From the NCBI GenBank assembly GCA_963682055.1, contig OY821750.1, positions 12,402,501 through 12,466,500 of the forward strand: DNA of 64,000 bases, given 5' to 3'. This stretch comes from Primula veris. Its lineage: Eukaryota; Streptophyta; Magnoliopsida; Ericales; Primulaceae. The position numbers and the translations under genes are program-made. Positions 36,301-47,882 of the stretch are shown here, one piece after another. How positions within the stretch are numbered: position 1 is the stretch's first letter; every line of letters begins with the position of its first letter. The notes under the pieces were generated by a model. It was not told the DNA's origin, ran no database searches, and was given only the letters and a program-made list of their open reading frames with translations.

Positions 36301-39300
36301 AAGTTTAGTGCATATTTAGGCAAAACGCTACGATAGCGATAACGCTATTTAAAACACTGACCAAAATACAGGTCACCAAACCATAATTAACCCCTAATTG
36401 GATGATGTGAAAAGTGATATTTTCCCTATTAGTAAAAACTGCTCATTTCAGACAGCTGAAAAGAAAGATGAGCTTCACGGTACAAAATAAAAAGATCAAA
36501 CACCTAAGTTTGATTTATTACCAGTAGAGTGCCTCGAACTGTTTGTGAATTTGCTTCTCCTTCTACTGGACAACAGTCTTTCTCACTGCACAGTTCTTCT
36601 GCTCCTTTGGATTCATACTTCTTTCCAGATGATCGGTCCAAACTTGCTTCTTCGCCTGGTACAAGAGATAATAACTTTCTTTGTAAATTTTGTGATTTTA
36701 CTAGTCTTATTAAACCGGCATTCCTCTATGGAGAAACTATTAGGATATTACATTTTATGGGCTTACCTGGTGCCAGTAAAGCAAAAAGATATGGGCTTGG
36801 ATCATCTGGCTCTCGTTTATCCAGCTGATAATATTAGAAGGGAGACGTTAGCTGAAGCATTCTGTGATGCAGATTTCAGGATAAAAATATGAGAAGTATT
36901 AATATGATATTCTACTTACCCCTTTGATGAGAGGATGTGTGTCTATAAGAACGTACCTGCAGCATGACATTAGTTAATCAATTTCTTTTGATTCAGTGAG
37001 TTGCTTATCTATTTGGTAAACTGCCAAATATCCACAATGTATTATGTGCAGTTTCCAAATTGCCGCACGTACTTTAATTACTTGCAAATCACCTCATGTA
37101 CTATCTACGTTTTGCAATTAACCCGAAGTCAACTTTAGATATAATTTTGTGTTTGTTGAACCTAGGTCGGTTTTGGAGAATTTTTTAGATCATGTATTTT
37201 GTCAATATTTACGCGTGTAAATAGTGATTAAAGAAAATTTGTCCTTTAATGAAGAACTACATTAAATAAAAGTGCATTACAGCAGGACACTGCATCTTTT
37301 AAAAAAATTTGGTGTAAGACCGTGTTTGGTTGCGTGGGTGCACATTCGGTATCTTACTAAATTTATACAATAAATTAATCCTAAACGGTAAAAAGAGAAA
37401 CAATTTATTCGATGTTAATATTGGAAATGGGGGTTGATTACAAAGCAAAGATAATACACGGGTTAATTGCAAGTACCAAACATTGAGCTTATTGCAAATC
37501 ACCATAGTACATCAGGTTATTTGCGTTTTACCCCATAAGAAAATTCTATCTTGATGGAATTCCTCAGTTTAGTTAGATACGTCTACTTACACTTGTCTCT
37601 CTGTCCTTAGTCGAAGGACATTCTTCAGTTTAGGCACGGGGATAGACGCAACTTCTGGCGCTAAAGCAACCAAAGCTTTCGACATATCGCCTTCTTGCAG
37701 GTCTGTGTGTTCTTCCATAAAATTACGTAAATTTGTCGCAAACTGTTCGACATTAAGCCTTATTATAGGGATTTCATCTGGATCCTCATAAAACGCGTCT
37801 TCAATGTCAGTTTCCGTTATTTCTGTGATATCTGGTTCGGGGGTAGTTGGTTCCTCGATAGTAGGTTCAATGCTGTTCACCATTAGCTCTCTCTCTCTAT
37901 TGCTACTACCTGATGGTGGTTGAAGTAGCATGGGCCTGATTGCCACATCGGGTCTTCTGTCGGTGGTGATGGGCTTAGTTGAATTCACAATACTTTTATC
38001 CTCTGGAGCTGGAAGAGCAAGCCTTGCACTGCATTCAATAACCATATTAGTAATGTAGATTTAACCCTTACTAATGTGTGTAAAAATTAGATTACAAACA
38101 AAATGGGTTGAAGTTGTCCTTTTTCTTCATATTAGAAGTTCAATTTCATATTTATTCGAACATAGGGCTACTTTCTGTGGAATTCAAGTAAACATCTGTC
38201 ATTAAAAGTATCAGCATGCAAGTTGATGCCTTTCACTGTCCTCCTAGAAGTGGAGATGAACCATGGTGGTTTTCCAGGAAACATTAATATTATCTAGATT
38301 CGTTTGTAACAGTAATACTGTCGGTTTGGGCTCATGTCCTTAATTTCTAATCGCTCCGTCTTAAAGCTTTTCACATTGTTTTATAGCTATAACTATATTG
38401 CTTGCTACTACCCAAACCTATATCTGGTTTTCTCATCTCAGATCATGTGACGAGTAACTAGGCTTGTTAATTAACGAAAGCCAGAGCCAACCTAGTACCT
38501 TTACCATCTCTTGTGTGCATCATCAGATTTTTTTTCTGAAAATACTGGGTATACTACATTTCAGGTTGCAAACACTTAAGTAAATTTTACTCCTATAGCA
38601 GTAATAAGAAACTACTTGAAACAGGCAATTCTCTAAAAATATTAACATGGTGTAAATTTCAAGTATCACATGCATATATGTGATAAATCCAATGATATTA
38701 TTTACAATAAAGAGTTAGAAGACTATTTAAGTTTTGAGATGTGGTTTTAATTGTTTAAATACGACAACAATATAAACAGAGTTCCTTCACACAGGGGCGA
38801 AACATATGTATGATCAGGGGTTGCCACGGCATCCCCACAATTTGCAAAAATAATTTTTTTTTAGTAGTGTTTTTCAAAGTAATTTATAAATAAGTTATTC
38901 TGGCAACCCCTTAATATTTTTTGTTGACAACCCCTTTCAAAATTATATAGTGTTTGCAATAAACTACTGCAAATTTTCATACATTGATAATGATACTAGT
39001 TAGAAAATGGTAAAATATTTACATGTGTCAGGCACAAATGTGATGATACATTGGGGAAAAGAATAATATAAAATCATATAGTGGGTTGCAAATACAATTA
39101 TTAATAAACTATATTATATTCAAAATGAGTAGTTCAAATCTTTTGTAACATATTTTTGTTAATGTTAAGTTTAAGATTTCAAAAGATTTGTAATCAAATC
39201 TTTGGACTTTCAACTTTTGAATAACAATTTTCTTTTATGCGTTAATAATGTATATCGAAAGGAAAATTGCTCAAGAGACGAGGCAACTCTTAAAAAATTT

Positions 39301-42300
39301 CGAAATATGAAAGAACCCAATGTGCCATTTAAATAATTGTTTAAATTTCTAGCACGTAATTGTTTAAAGCACTAATCATATTTTAATTTGGGAACTTCTA
39401 TTTCATATATGGGAACTTGAATGGTTTTTCCGTTCTTTACCCTTTGAATTATATGTTTTTAATTTAGCAACCCCAAACATTTAGTGCGGCTCCTCCCCTG
39501 CCTTCACAGCCTGAGCATTGTCTTATTAGGCTTGTCTGACTACAGAAAAATTTCTTTTTCTTAAATAAAATATAAATTACACAAAATAATTTTGATATTC
39601 ATGTTTAGCCATTTTATAATATAAATCTGCTAATTAATATCCTCCCTCACTTCTCACCCTTAATTTTCAGCCTCAATGGGAAGAGATATTTACTAAAGAG
39701 AGCTATGTCATTATATTGAGGTGGGTTCTCTAACCAATTCATTCTGTAAATGGCATTTTTTGCCAATTGAATCACTAATTGAGGTGGGTTCTTTAACCAA
39801 TTCACCCTTAATTAGTGATTCAATTTTTTTTTTAATTTTTTTTTGGAATGGTACAACATTTTTATTATTAGTTATATAAATAAGATTTGTAATGATTACA
39901 CGGATATGGAAGGAAAGTGAGCAAGCAACAAGCTGCGCCGCTATGTGGAATAATAGCAAAAGATGCTCAGCATATAAAAAGCTTTTCATTATCATTTGGT
40001 AAAAGTGGTGATTGGCAAGAAATTCAGGCGTTACCTTGCAAAAGCACTAGCAAAATGTCTGCATTCTCCTCTCATTGGACATGCATTGCAATTTGGCTTG
40101 CTTTTTGTGCAGAAAACCTAAAAAAGATATTAAATATATATTTATAAACAAAAGCACTTACCATCTATACATGACACATATTTTACTGGTTATAAAGCTG
40201 TCATATAATACCTTCCCAAATGTTATCAACTGGTAATGTAGCTCGTACCTGTAATTCATGGCAGTCATTAAAATAACAGTAGTGATGATTATCATATTCA
40301 TATAAAAGTTATCTCTAGTGTTTCGAGAATTACAGTGTTTTTTGATCCAACTTGCACAGTCTGGGCCAAAGATATTTCTGAACCGTCTCCAGCAAAGGAT
40401 ACCTAGAGGATATTTATAAGAGAGTGGAAGTAGCATAAATTTGATATTTATAAGAGAATGGAAGTAGCATAAATTTTTCTTACATTCTCTCATTAAATTC
40501 GGCAGCTGTTACTTACATTTCAAGGAGATGTAGTTGAAGTGATTCAGGTAGTGGTTGAAGAGGGACCCACCCCAGCCTCACAGCTATTCTCCCAACATTT
40601 GTGTCGACCTGCACATCATAAAGCTGATGGTATGAAATCTTTCATTGCAATTAAATGTTTAACGACGAGAAGTTCTTGTAAATCTTACAGGGAAAGCAAG
40701 ATGATGTAGTGTTAATAACCGCACACACTCTACACTTTTTAAACCCAATCCTCGTATGCTCAAAAGATAGTCTCTGCAGAATAACAAACATAAGAACACC
40801 GAAGATAATCTTCAGAATATATAGTTAAGAAAAGAGAAGATATGTGCTAAGTTATAACATGCCGTAGGGGTGTAGCTGTAGAAAGGGTCTATCTATAGTC
40901 CATAATTTTTTTAACGCTTATATATAATGACTGCATGAGAATGAATTGTCGACTAAATTAAATGCTCATCTGGCCTGGCATATAGTTGTCCGCTGGCCAC
41001 TTCTTAATTATGTTCACTTTATATTTATATTGGCTTTCAATGGGCGGAAAAAAAGCATACTACTTACATGGGTGTTCTATATAGTAAACCTTTTAGTGTC
41101 CAATATTTTCCATTGGTAAATAGGGACGATTAATACTCTTAATATACCTCTGCGAGTAAATGCTGCTTGATTATTCGTAAATGACGAGTAGTTGAAACAG
41201 AGTAGTGGCATTAATATTTGCATGGTGGACTGGATATTTTTTTTATCTAATAGCATAGGTATCAGGGGTATAATTAGAACTGCTTCTGGTAAAGAAGTTT
41301 TCCGTGAAAAATGATATTAATATATCACCCTATCCTACACAAATATTATCAGTGTTTTTTTCCCCACTAACGCTTGGTGATATAGGAATTATGACACAGT
41401 AAATGTTTATATGTTTGTTTTGCAGCATGTCCAGTTTTTTTTTTTTTTTTTGCAGTGTCCTCCGTATAGATAATTAATCAAAGTTTTTATGTGCACTTAC
41501 TTAGATTTGTCTGGAGGAACATCTCTCAACCATTCGAGGTCGATACTCCCATGATCTGTAACCACTCTGTTGAGAAAACCCTGCATTGTTATGTGGAAAC
41601 TGTAAGCTTGTATAAACACTTGTAACAAAATTTGAAAGTTGCAAACCATTCTCTATGTCTATGTACCTTGATTCGCTCCGCGAGCATGTGGTTCATCCCT
41701 CGCATCCTAATGGAATGAGCAATCACATTCGCATCTGAACATCTCATTGTTTCATAATCCATAGAATCCGCCGAATCAACGGTTCTTTCTTTTTCTCCAC
41801 CATTTTTGGAATATACCATCTTTCTCAAACTATCCCAGTCAAATGACTCTTTTTTCTCTTTTTCACCATTATGGCTTGTGTTCAAGGTTTTTGCACTTAT
41901 CTTAGTATTGATCTCTCCAGAAGGACAATATTGCCTTTTTGCTTGCACATCAATCGGTCTTTCACCTAAGGTTACTTGTTTACTGTCTGATGTGGTTCTT
42001 TGACTACCAGAATTCCTCGTAATAACCGATTCCTTAGGTCTGCTAAGATTGTTAAAGCCTATTTGTTCTGATTCATAGATCTGAGGTCTTTGCACTTGAT
42101 GAGTTTCTAAAGAATGTTGGTCCTTTCTGAAAGTATCCATATTTTGTACTATATGATTTCGCATATTTTGTTGGAAAAGGGTGTTGTTCATTTTTTCTGA
42201 GGTGGCATGATTAACCTGATTATCCCAGTATCCTATGCTTTCATCTTTGGTTATGGCAGGAGTCCTTGAAGGGAAAGAAGATCTACACTCTTCTCTAGGT

Positions 42301-45300
42301 ATTTCGTAAAAGTCAAATCCTGAACTTGCAACTTGGGATGCCATGAGCATTTGAAAGTAATTTGGGGGTATTATAGAGTTTTGCATGTTGGTAAGGCTGG
42401 AATCAATTGGGTGGTTTGGAGGAAAAACACTATTCAGGTTGCCAAACTGATCCAATCCTTGTTTTTGCATTAGGTGCTCGTTTTCAGGATTCTTAAGTAC
42501 CTGTAATGGGGTTGTTCTGTTTGCATTTTGGCCACTCGCGAGACCGTTATTTTTGATATATTTGCCCCAATTATTTGTATCTTCGGTTTCTGAGCTGGAC
42601 CCAGAGGAGCATTGGATCTCTCCATTGACATTATGAACAGAAGAATCAGAAGAATTATATGGTGAGCTCGCATTCACCTTGGTTGTTTTGCTAGGTTCAG
42701 TTTCTAGTCCCATATTTCCTGTTCCTAAGGATCCAAGATATATTTCTGATTCTTCGGTTAAATTACTAGTTCCACTATGGTCACTTGTTTGGTCAGGAGT
42801 GGTTGAACTTAGTGGAAACTGTGCGGCAAGAGCCATAAATGCAGAGCTGCAGATAATGGAAAAAGGAAAAAAGATGTCATAAATATTTATATACCATTTT
42901 GCATCATAAACAAATATGCTTGAACATACCTGGAGAGTTGGTCTGATACATTCTGAGTGAGAAAAACTCCTATAATCGAGTCAACAACTGACCCTTTCCA
43001 TGGGGAGAATCGTCTATCTCCTGGAAGTACAAAAACAATTATTGTTAGATCTATGTATAGAAGAACTTTATACAGTTTATTGGACAAATTGGCAAAACGT
43101 ATCGGTGGCTACTTCGTTTTATTGTTTCAAGGTGCTATATTCGATTTAATGGGTATATACGATAAAACTGAATTAGGGAACTGCCTACACTTTTCTTACA
43201 CTTCCAATATGTGCATATCTTTATTTTGTCAACTATTTTTCGTAAACAATTGCCTTCTGTTTGATAGAGAAGCATGAGACACTTGGTCAAAACAGCTTGT
43301 TTTCATGCCAGAAAGTTACTAAAAGAAATTGACAGATGATTTAAGATGAAAGTCTAGCCACATTTAAAACATTTAAAAAACTAAGTTTAATATATTTTTT
43401 TAACCTTGAACAAGATGCATTCGTGCAATAAATGATTCAGCACGTCCTTGAAAAACTCTTCTTTCTTCTTCCCAGCATTTTTCTTTATCTTTATTTTCTC
43501 CTTCAGAGGTTTCACTTCCTTCTTTTCCCATAAGTACCTTCCAAAGCCTAGCTGTTTCTTGGTCCAAGTCTACTTTAGGCCGTGGCTTCCGCTTTTTATC
43601 TTCGTATGTAATTATTGCGCCACCTCCTTCATAGGGCACAAGGGCGTATTTGTCTTTTCCACTTGTTCCTCCATTCTTTCCGCTGATGGTTAAACGTTGT
43701 AGCCGTGATGTAATTTCATCAACCATATTCGTTGAGTATTTTACTGGTTTTGGTTGACCTGTATCAGGAAGATGGACTTTCAATTCAATATTATGTAAAT
43801 AAGAATTTAAATCATTTTCTGCTTGATGGCCTTAACTCTATGGTTCCTTCTAAATGATTTGGTTTTATTGAATTAAAAACTGGTTTATTGCAAAATTTTA
43901 GTTTTGGGTCTAAGGCGAACTTCTGGTTCGAAAAAATGATATAGAAAAAATTCAACATTCTGTTTTTTCCCAACCCCTCTAGAACAATTGATCTAAGAAA
44001 AAAAAGGCAAACTTGGTCTTACAAATCTACATTTGAACCATGTTCTCTTTTAATTAGTACCTCTAGCTTTCATGGAAGGCTGGTGGTAAGGATGTGATAT
44101 TTCCTTGCTCTCTTGCAAAGGTACTATGTTTGAGCAGAATGAGATTACCCTACATGGATTTGGTGTAATCTCAAGCCCATTATTCTGTATATTACCCACA
44201 TCTTTTTCACTTCTTTGCTGGTAACCTGACGAATCAGCATGTTTTGATGTAGCTGCTGACTCAGGTTTGAACTGAATTTGACTTGATCTCCTTGAAATTC
44301 TCTCTCTAGCCATTTGCTGATTTAAGATTATAAGTCCCCTCTGAATATCATTCTCAGTATTAGTTCTGCTTTCATCACAAGTACCATTGAAACACTGTTC
44401 TTTTTCTGGTCCACACAGCATTGTTTGGAAATGATTCTCCGTTTTCTGTTTCTTACGAGTGTCTTCACTTGAATTTCTAACTTTTGGGCTTATAATTTCT
44501 TGGTTTCCGGGTTGAACTGCATGAGAATCTTCCCCTTTTGATCCACAAAACCCTTTAAAGTTTCCCACATCTCTCTCTACCATTTGATGGTTACTCCTCC
44601 ATCGCACTACTTTAGACCTCTCAAGGTTTACATTTGCTCGAGAGATATTCTTATCTAGTTCTCCTTGTAATTTTTGATTTTTTACACTCACAATTGAAGT
44701 GTTGCAGTTGAATATTTCTGATGGGGCTGTAGGGGTATGGCTTTCCATTTGATTCACTGGATAACTCAAATTCAAATCCAAAACTTGCTGACTACCTTGA
44801 TGATGTGGCATCTCAGATTTCTCGAAATCAAAATTCAACCGCTTTTTGCATGATTCCTCCTTTGTACGAATCTTGACGTTATTTATCGCATCTGTTTGTT
44901 GAGGAGTTGCATTTCCAACTTCAGGGTCTCTGTTCTTCCGCACATACTTCCTTTTCTTCGATGGACTTTTCTCAGACTCTTCATTTTTAGGAGTGTTTGT
45001 CTTTGGCGTCTTTTTAGGCTTGCCTTCTCTTATTACCTTTGGCCTATGCTTTCGTCTTCTCAGTGTTTTTTGCTTTGGTGTCTCATTTAAGCCAATGACG
45101 TCTTGATCACTTTTCTCGTCTATAATTTTATTTTCCGTTTGTGGTGTTGTTCTAACATTGGATGATGTACCCACAATTGTTTGTAAGAGCTCACTGCAGC
45201 AATTTTCGATTGCTTCATTTTCGATAGGTGAAAGTAAATTCACCACTTTATTGTGCTCTTGAAATGAGCCGTTTTCTGCGACCAACTTTAACATCTCATT

Positions 45301-47882
45301 TTGCCGGTGTCTTTCAAGATTATTTGTTTGTTCTGGTGTTATTGGTGCGAACGGGAAAGAGTTGGTATTTCTTGTCCTTGCATCACTGTCAGGCTTTACT
45401 GGAGTGTATAGATTGTTACTGAGTGCAGGGACATAAAACCCGTCTGCAAGTAGTACTCATGTCACTGACTAGTAAAAACAAATGACCAAGTTCAACAAAA
45501 AAAAATTGACTATAAAAAGATAGAATACATTACTGGAATTTTTTTTCTTGGAGTGGTGAAGGCTTCATAATTTTCTTATTCGGTGTGGTGAAAAGTGCAT
45601 ACGTGGAGACATTATTGTTACCTGAAATAGTTTGCAATAGTATTTCACCACCCAGGCACCGACTGATATTTGTTAATTTTGTATTTAAGTATGCCAGACA
45701 AAAACAGGAGTTACTTTGAACTTCCAGTATCTTTGAATAATTTTTTACTCAATCATGGGGGTTTGCTGATAGCCGTAGCTCAAATATATTACTTCCAGAA
45801 ATACGTTTCTTTACCAAAAAGTAATAAACGAGTATGGAGAAAAAGGAGAAAGTTTTAATATTGAACATGCTGAATGTTCTATATCCGCAATATTCATCAT
45901 AGTGTGTCTAATAGTAGGTCAGGAAGTTAAAGATGTCTGTCCTTGAATTTAAGCTTATTGTTAGATCACACAATAAAGAAATCCCTTCAAGACTTGAACA
46001 TTTGCCAATTAACAAACTCTTTTTAACATTTTCGTGAATTACCATCTCAAACCTTTTGATACGTGGATATAAATAGATATAATTGAAGAGCATATGTACT
46101 CGAAATTTGTAACTTACCGGTGAGCATCTGCGGCGAATTTTGGGTATTTAACAAATTGTTGTTTGAACCCAGGTCAGCTAGTTCATCTCCAAGCAACAGG
46201 CTTGTAAAGTTTCCTTCTGTCCAACTGTTATCAACTTCGGAATAAGAGTTGAGATTTAACGGATTTTGTGAATTCATAACCCTGGGTGAATTCAATGGTT
46301 GCCTGTTCAGATTCAAAAGTGGTGTGGAAATCACTGAGTTTTTTCTCGGTACTGTAACCGAGGGAATATTCGTCTTTTGCTGAACCATGTTTCCGATCAA
46401 TCTTCTATTTGAATTCATAGAGCTAGTGCTCTGAGACGGGAGATGGTTGTAAAACTTCTGTGTTTCCGATCTGGAATAGTTATGCATATCCCCATTTCCC
46501 ATTCGATGATCGATTACACTGTTTGAGTTGCTAATCTGATTTAGTAGTCCCCTGAAGTTAGAATTATTGTCATTTAGCACAATCCCTTGTAATATGTGAC
46601 CGCCAGTGCTGTTTGAGCTGTTAATCCGATTTGTTTGCCCAGTGATATTACAATTGTCGCCACATTGCAAAATTAGATGCCCCATTTGCTGATCGCCCAG
46701 AGTGTTTGAGCTGCTAATCTGATCCATAGTCCCTGTGAAATTAAGACTATTGCCGCCTTGGATAATCCCATTTCCTATCTGATTGCCCGTGCCATTTAAG
46801 CTGTTAATCTGATTCATTTGCCCAGTGTAATTATAATTATAATTATCTCCACCTTGCAAAATCCCGTTTCTCATTTGGTGATTCATAGTAGTCTTTGAGT
46901 TGCTAACCTGATTTAGCTGCCCTGTGAAATTATAATTATTGGCACCTTGTAATATCCCATTTCCTATATGATTGTGAGTACCGTTTGAGCTGCTGATCTG
47001 ATTCATTTTCCCACTGGGGTTATAATTATATCTACCTTGCAACATTCCGTTTCTCATTTGGTGTCCCCTGGTGTTCGAGTTGCTAACCTGACTTAGTTGC
47101 GCGGTGAACTTATAATTATTGCGACTTTGGACTATCCCATTTTCTATAGAATTGCGAGTACCGTTTGAGCTGCTAACTTGATTCATTTGCCCCCCGATAT
47201 TATAATTATTTCCACCTTGCAAAATTCCATCTCTCATCTGGTGATTTACTGTGTTTGCGCTGCCAACCTGATTTAGTAGCCCGGTGAAATTATAATTATT
47301 GTCACCTTGAATTATCCCATTTCGCGTATAATTGTCTGTACTATTTGAGCTGCTAATCTGATTAGTTCTCCCAGCAAGATTAAAATTATCGCCACTTCGC
47401 AAAATTCCGTTTCCCATCTGATGATCGGCCATACCACTCCTGCTAAGTGGCTTGTTGAGATTATGATTATTTCCACCTTGCATAATTCTATTTCTTATGT
47501 AATCATTTCCGCTACCGTTCGAGCTGCTATTCTGATTTATAATCACAGTTAAACCAAAATTATTGCCAGTTTGTGAAATTCCATTTCGCATATGGTTCTC
47601 CGCTACACTGCATGATCCGTTGCTCTGATCCAGTGGTTCGCCGATATTACAACTTTTGCCATTTCTATTACTTTCCGGCATTTGTTTGGAATTTCTATCC
47701 AAAACCTCGAAGAATTGACACCAATTTTCACTCCCCGATTGATTCCTATTTCTTTCAACCGAGACCCCATTTGATGTCGATGATATTGGCTTACTCGGTG
47801 TTAGAGGAATCCAAGGATTTCTGATCAAGAATTCATTTTCCGGATTACCCGGAATCTCTTTACCTTTCATCATCGGATTCAT
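33315..47882 (-). CDS. DME: DEMETER/ROS1-family 5-methylcytosine DNA glycosylase (19 coding exons)
   Basis: Bifunctional glycosylase/lyase that removes 5-methylcytosine in the nucleus, starting base-excision DNA demethylation. Exons in transcript order: 47882-46118, 45443-44061, 43758-43405, 43020-42930, 42846-41667, 41580-41501, 40773-40689, 40608-40517, 40402-40334, 40248-40212, 40117-40035, 38028-37591, 36956-36920, 36824-36767, 36655-36522, 34712-34647, 34471-34357, 34268-34230, 33418-33315; all GT-AG, 6210 nt, 2069 residues. N-terminus: WIPLTPSKP, an Asn-rich repeat array, FTSLLLG. Basic block with RRRKHRPKV and KKRKYVRKN (DNA binding/NLS). Glycosylase: RRFSPWKGSVVDS, LTQNVSDQLSSSAFMALAA, then after a long linker GLGLKSVECVRLL (catalytic Lys), VDTNVGRIAVRLGW (catalytic Asp). 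Iron-sulfur cluster C-x6-C-x2-C-x5-C in exon 11. C-terminal RRM-like domain: NGTYFQVNEVFADHESS, FWRGFVCVRGFDRKSRAPRP. Start: Met at 47882; upstream TTG is not used. Length favours the DME clade over ROS1, but that needs a tree. Confidence 0.96.
33519..33690 (-). mobile_element. Au-type SINE in the last intron
   Basis: On the minus strand: GAGCCTTGGTGCAACGGTAAA (5' tRNA-like part, A box), then TCGTGGAAGCAGTCTCTTGC, AGAAATGCAAGG, and near the end CCGCGGTTAGCGGGAG, all signature words of the plant Au SINE. Flanked by direct repeats CCATTATA at 33511-33518 and 33691-33698. About 20 bases around the usual GGTTCGA B box are missing between TTGTGACC and AATCGTGG. Same strand as the host gene. Confidence 0.88.
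35924..36357. mobile_element. MITE nested in the TIR of the element at 34973-36394
   Basis: 434 bp flanked by TGACCAAAAT at 35914-35923 and 36358-36367 (9-10-bp TSD). Ends are imperfect inverted repeats sharing TGTTTTAAA followed by GCG-rich words (AATAGCG, GCGCTA). Comparison with the intact left TIR of the host element proves the insertion: removing it and one TSD copy restores the right TIR. Confidence 0.87.
36155..36215 (+). repeat. tRNA-like/SINE-like segment inside the nested MITE
   Basis: CCAGATGGTTAAGACTGTGC resembles a tRNA A box region and CTGGGTTCGAAAC a good B box; a T-rich tail follows (36221-36250). Probably a tRNA-derived SINE fragment, not a functional tRNA gene, since stems do not close. 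Confidence 0.55.
37020..37545. mobile_element. MITE-like repeat in intron 12
   Basis: Words for a TIR element are present in opposite orientation: GTTTTGCAATTAACCC near 37110 and GGGTTAATTGCAAGTACC near 37440, each beside TTGCAAATCACC-type sequence. Such TTGCAAATTACCC ends are common in plant MITEs. Exact termini and TSD could not be fixed. Confidence 0.4.
38792..39500. mobile_element. hAT-like non-autonomous element in intron 11
   Basis: Left end CAGGGGCGAAAC, right end GGCTCCTCCCCTG (complement CAGGGGAGGAGCC), the CAGGGGCGGA class of plant hAT ends. Flanked by CCTTCACA at 38784-38791 and 39501-39508 (8-bp TSD). 709 bp, A/T-rich, no coding sequence. It lies between exons 40035-40117 and 37591-38028. 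Confidence 0.88.
39715..39830. repeat. direct and inverted repeat in intron 11
   Basis: TGAGGTGGGTTCT-TAACCAATTCA occurs twice (39717 and 39780), and CACTAATTGAGG at 39772 pairs with TTAATTAGTGATTC at 39810. A small hairpin-forming repeat, possibly a truncated MITE. Confidence 0.6.
46500..47588 (-). repeat. Asn-rich coding tandem array (about 12 x 30 residues) in the glycosylase
   Basis: Residues 99-461 of the predicted protein. Each unit of 27-32 residues follows the pattern NGIxQGGNNYNFTGQxNQxSxSN, and a partial thirteenth unit precedes it (from residue 73). Units alternate: one type ends in (H/D)(H/Q)QM or similar, the other in a short NxI, giving a higher-order ~180-bp period. Composition is dominated by Asn, Gly, Ser and Gln. 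The frame is open throughout, so length changes are multiples of three under selection or recent. Residues before (WIPLTPSKP) and after (FTSLLLG) are conserved family motifs, so the array is an expansion between two anchors. Confidence 0.93.

Larger units (their letters stand above)
34973..36394. mobile_element. long-TIR (Mutator-like) element in intron 15
   Basis: Termini GGGGTTAATTATG and its complement CATAATTAACCCC with inverted repeats extending about 230-240 bases (left arm 34973-35200; right arm 36394-36368 and, beyond an insertion, 35913-35690). Flanking direct repeat TAATTGGA at 34965-34972 and 36395-36402; a ninth base (C) also matches if the ends are set one base in. Long TIRs with an 8-9-bp TSD suit a non-autonomous Mutator-like element. 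No transposase. It lies between exons 36522-36655 and 34647-34712 and makes this one of the larger introns. Confidence 0.85.

Noticed and set aside
43448..45422. Plus-strand ORFs across the glycosylase exons
   Set aside because: Shadow frames of well-supported minus-strand exons with conserved protein motifs.
45533..45622. Possible extra exon between glycosylase exons 1 and 2
   Set aside because: The open stretch with an AG acceptor and a GT donor is 85 nt and would break the frame between the two flanking exons, which join in frame without it.
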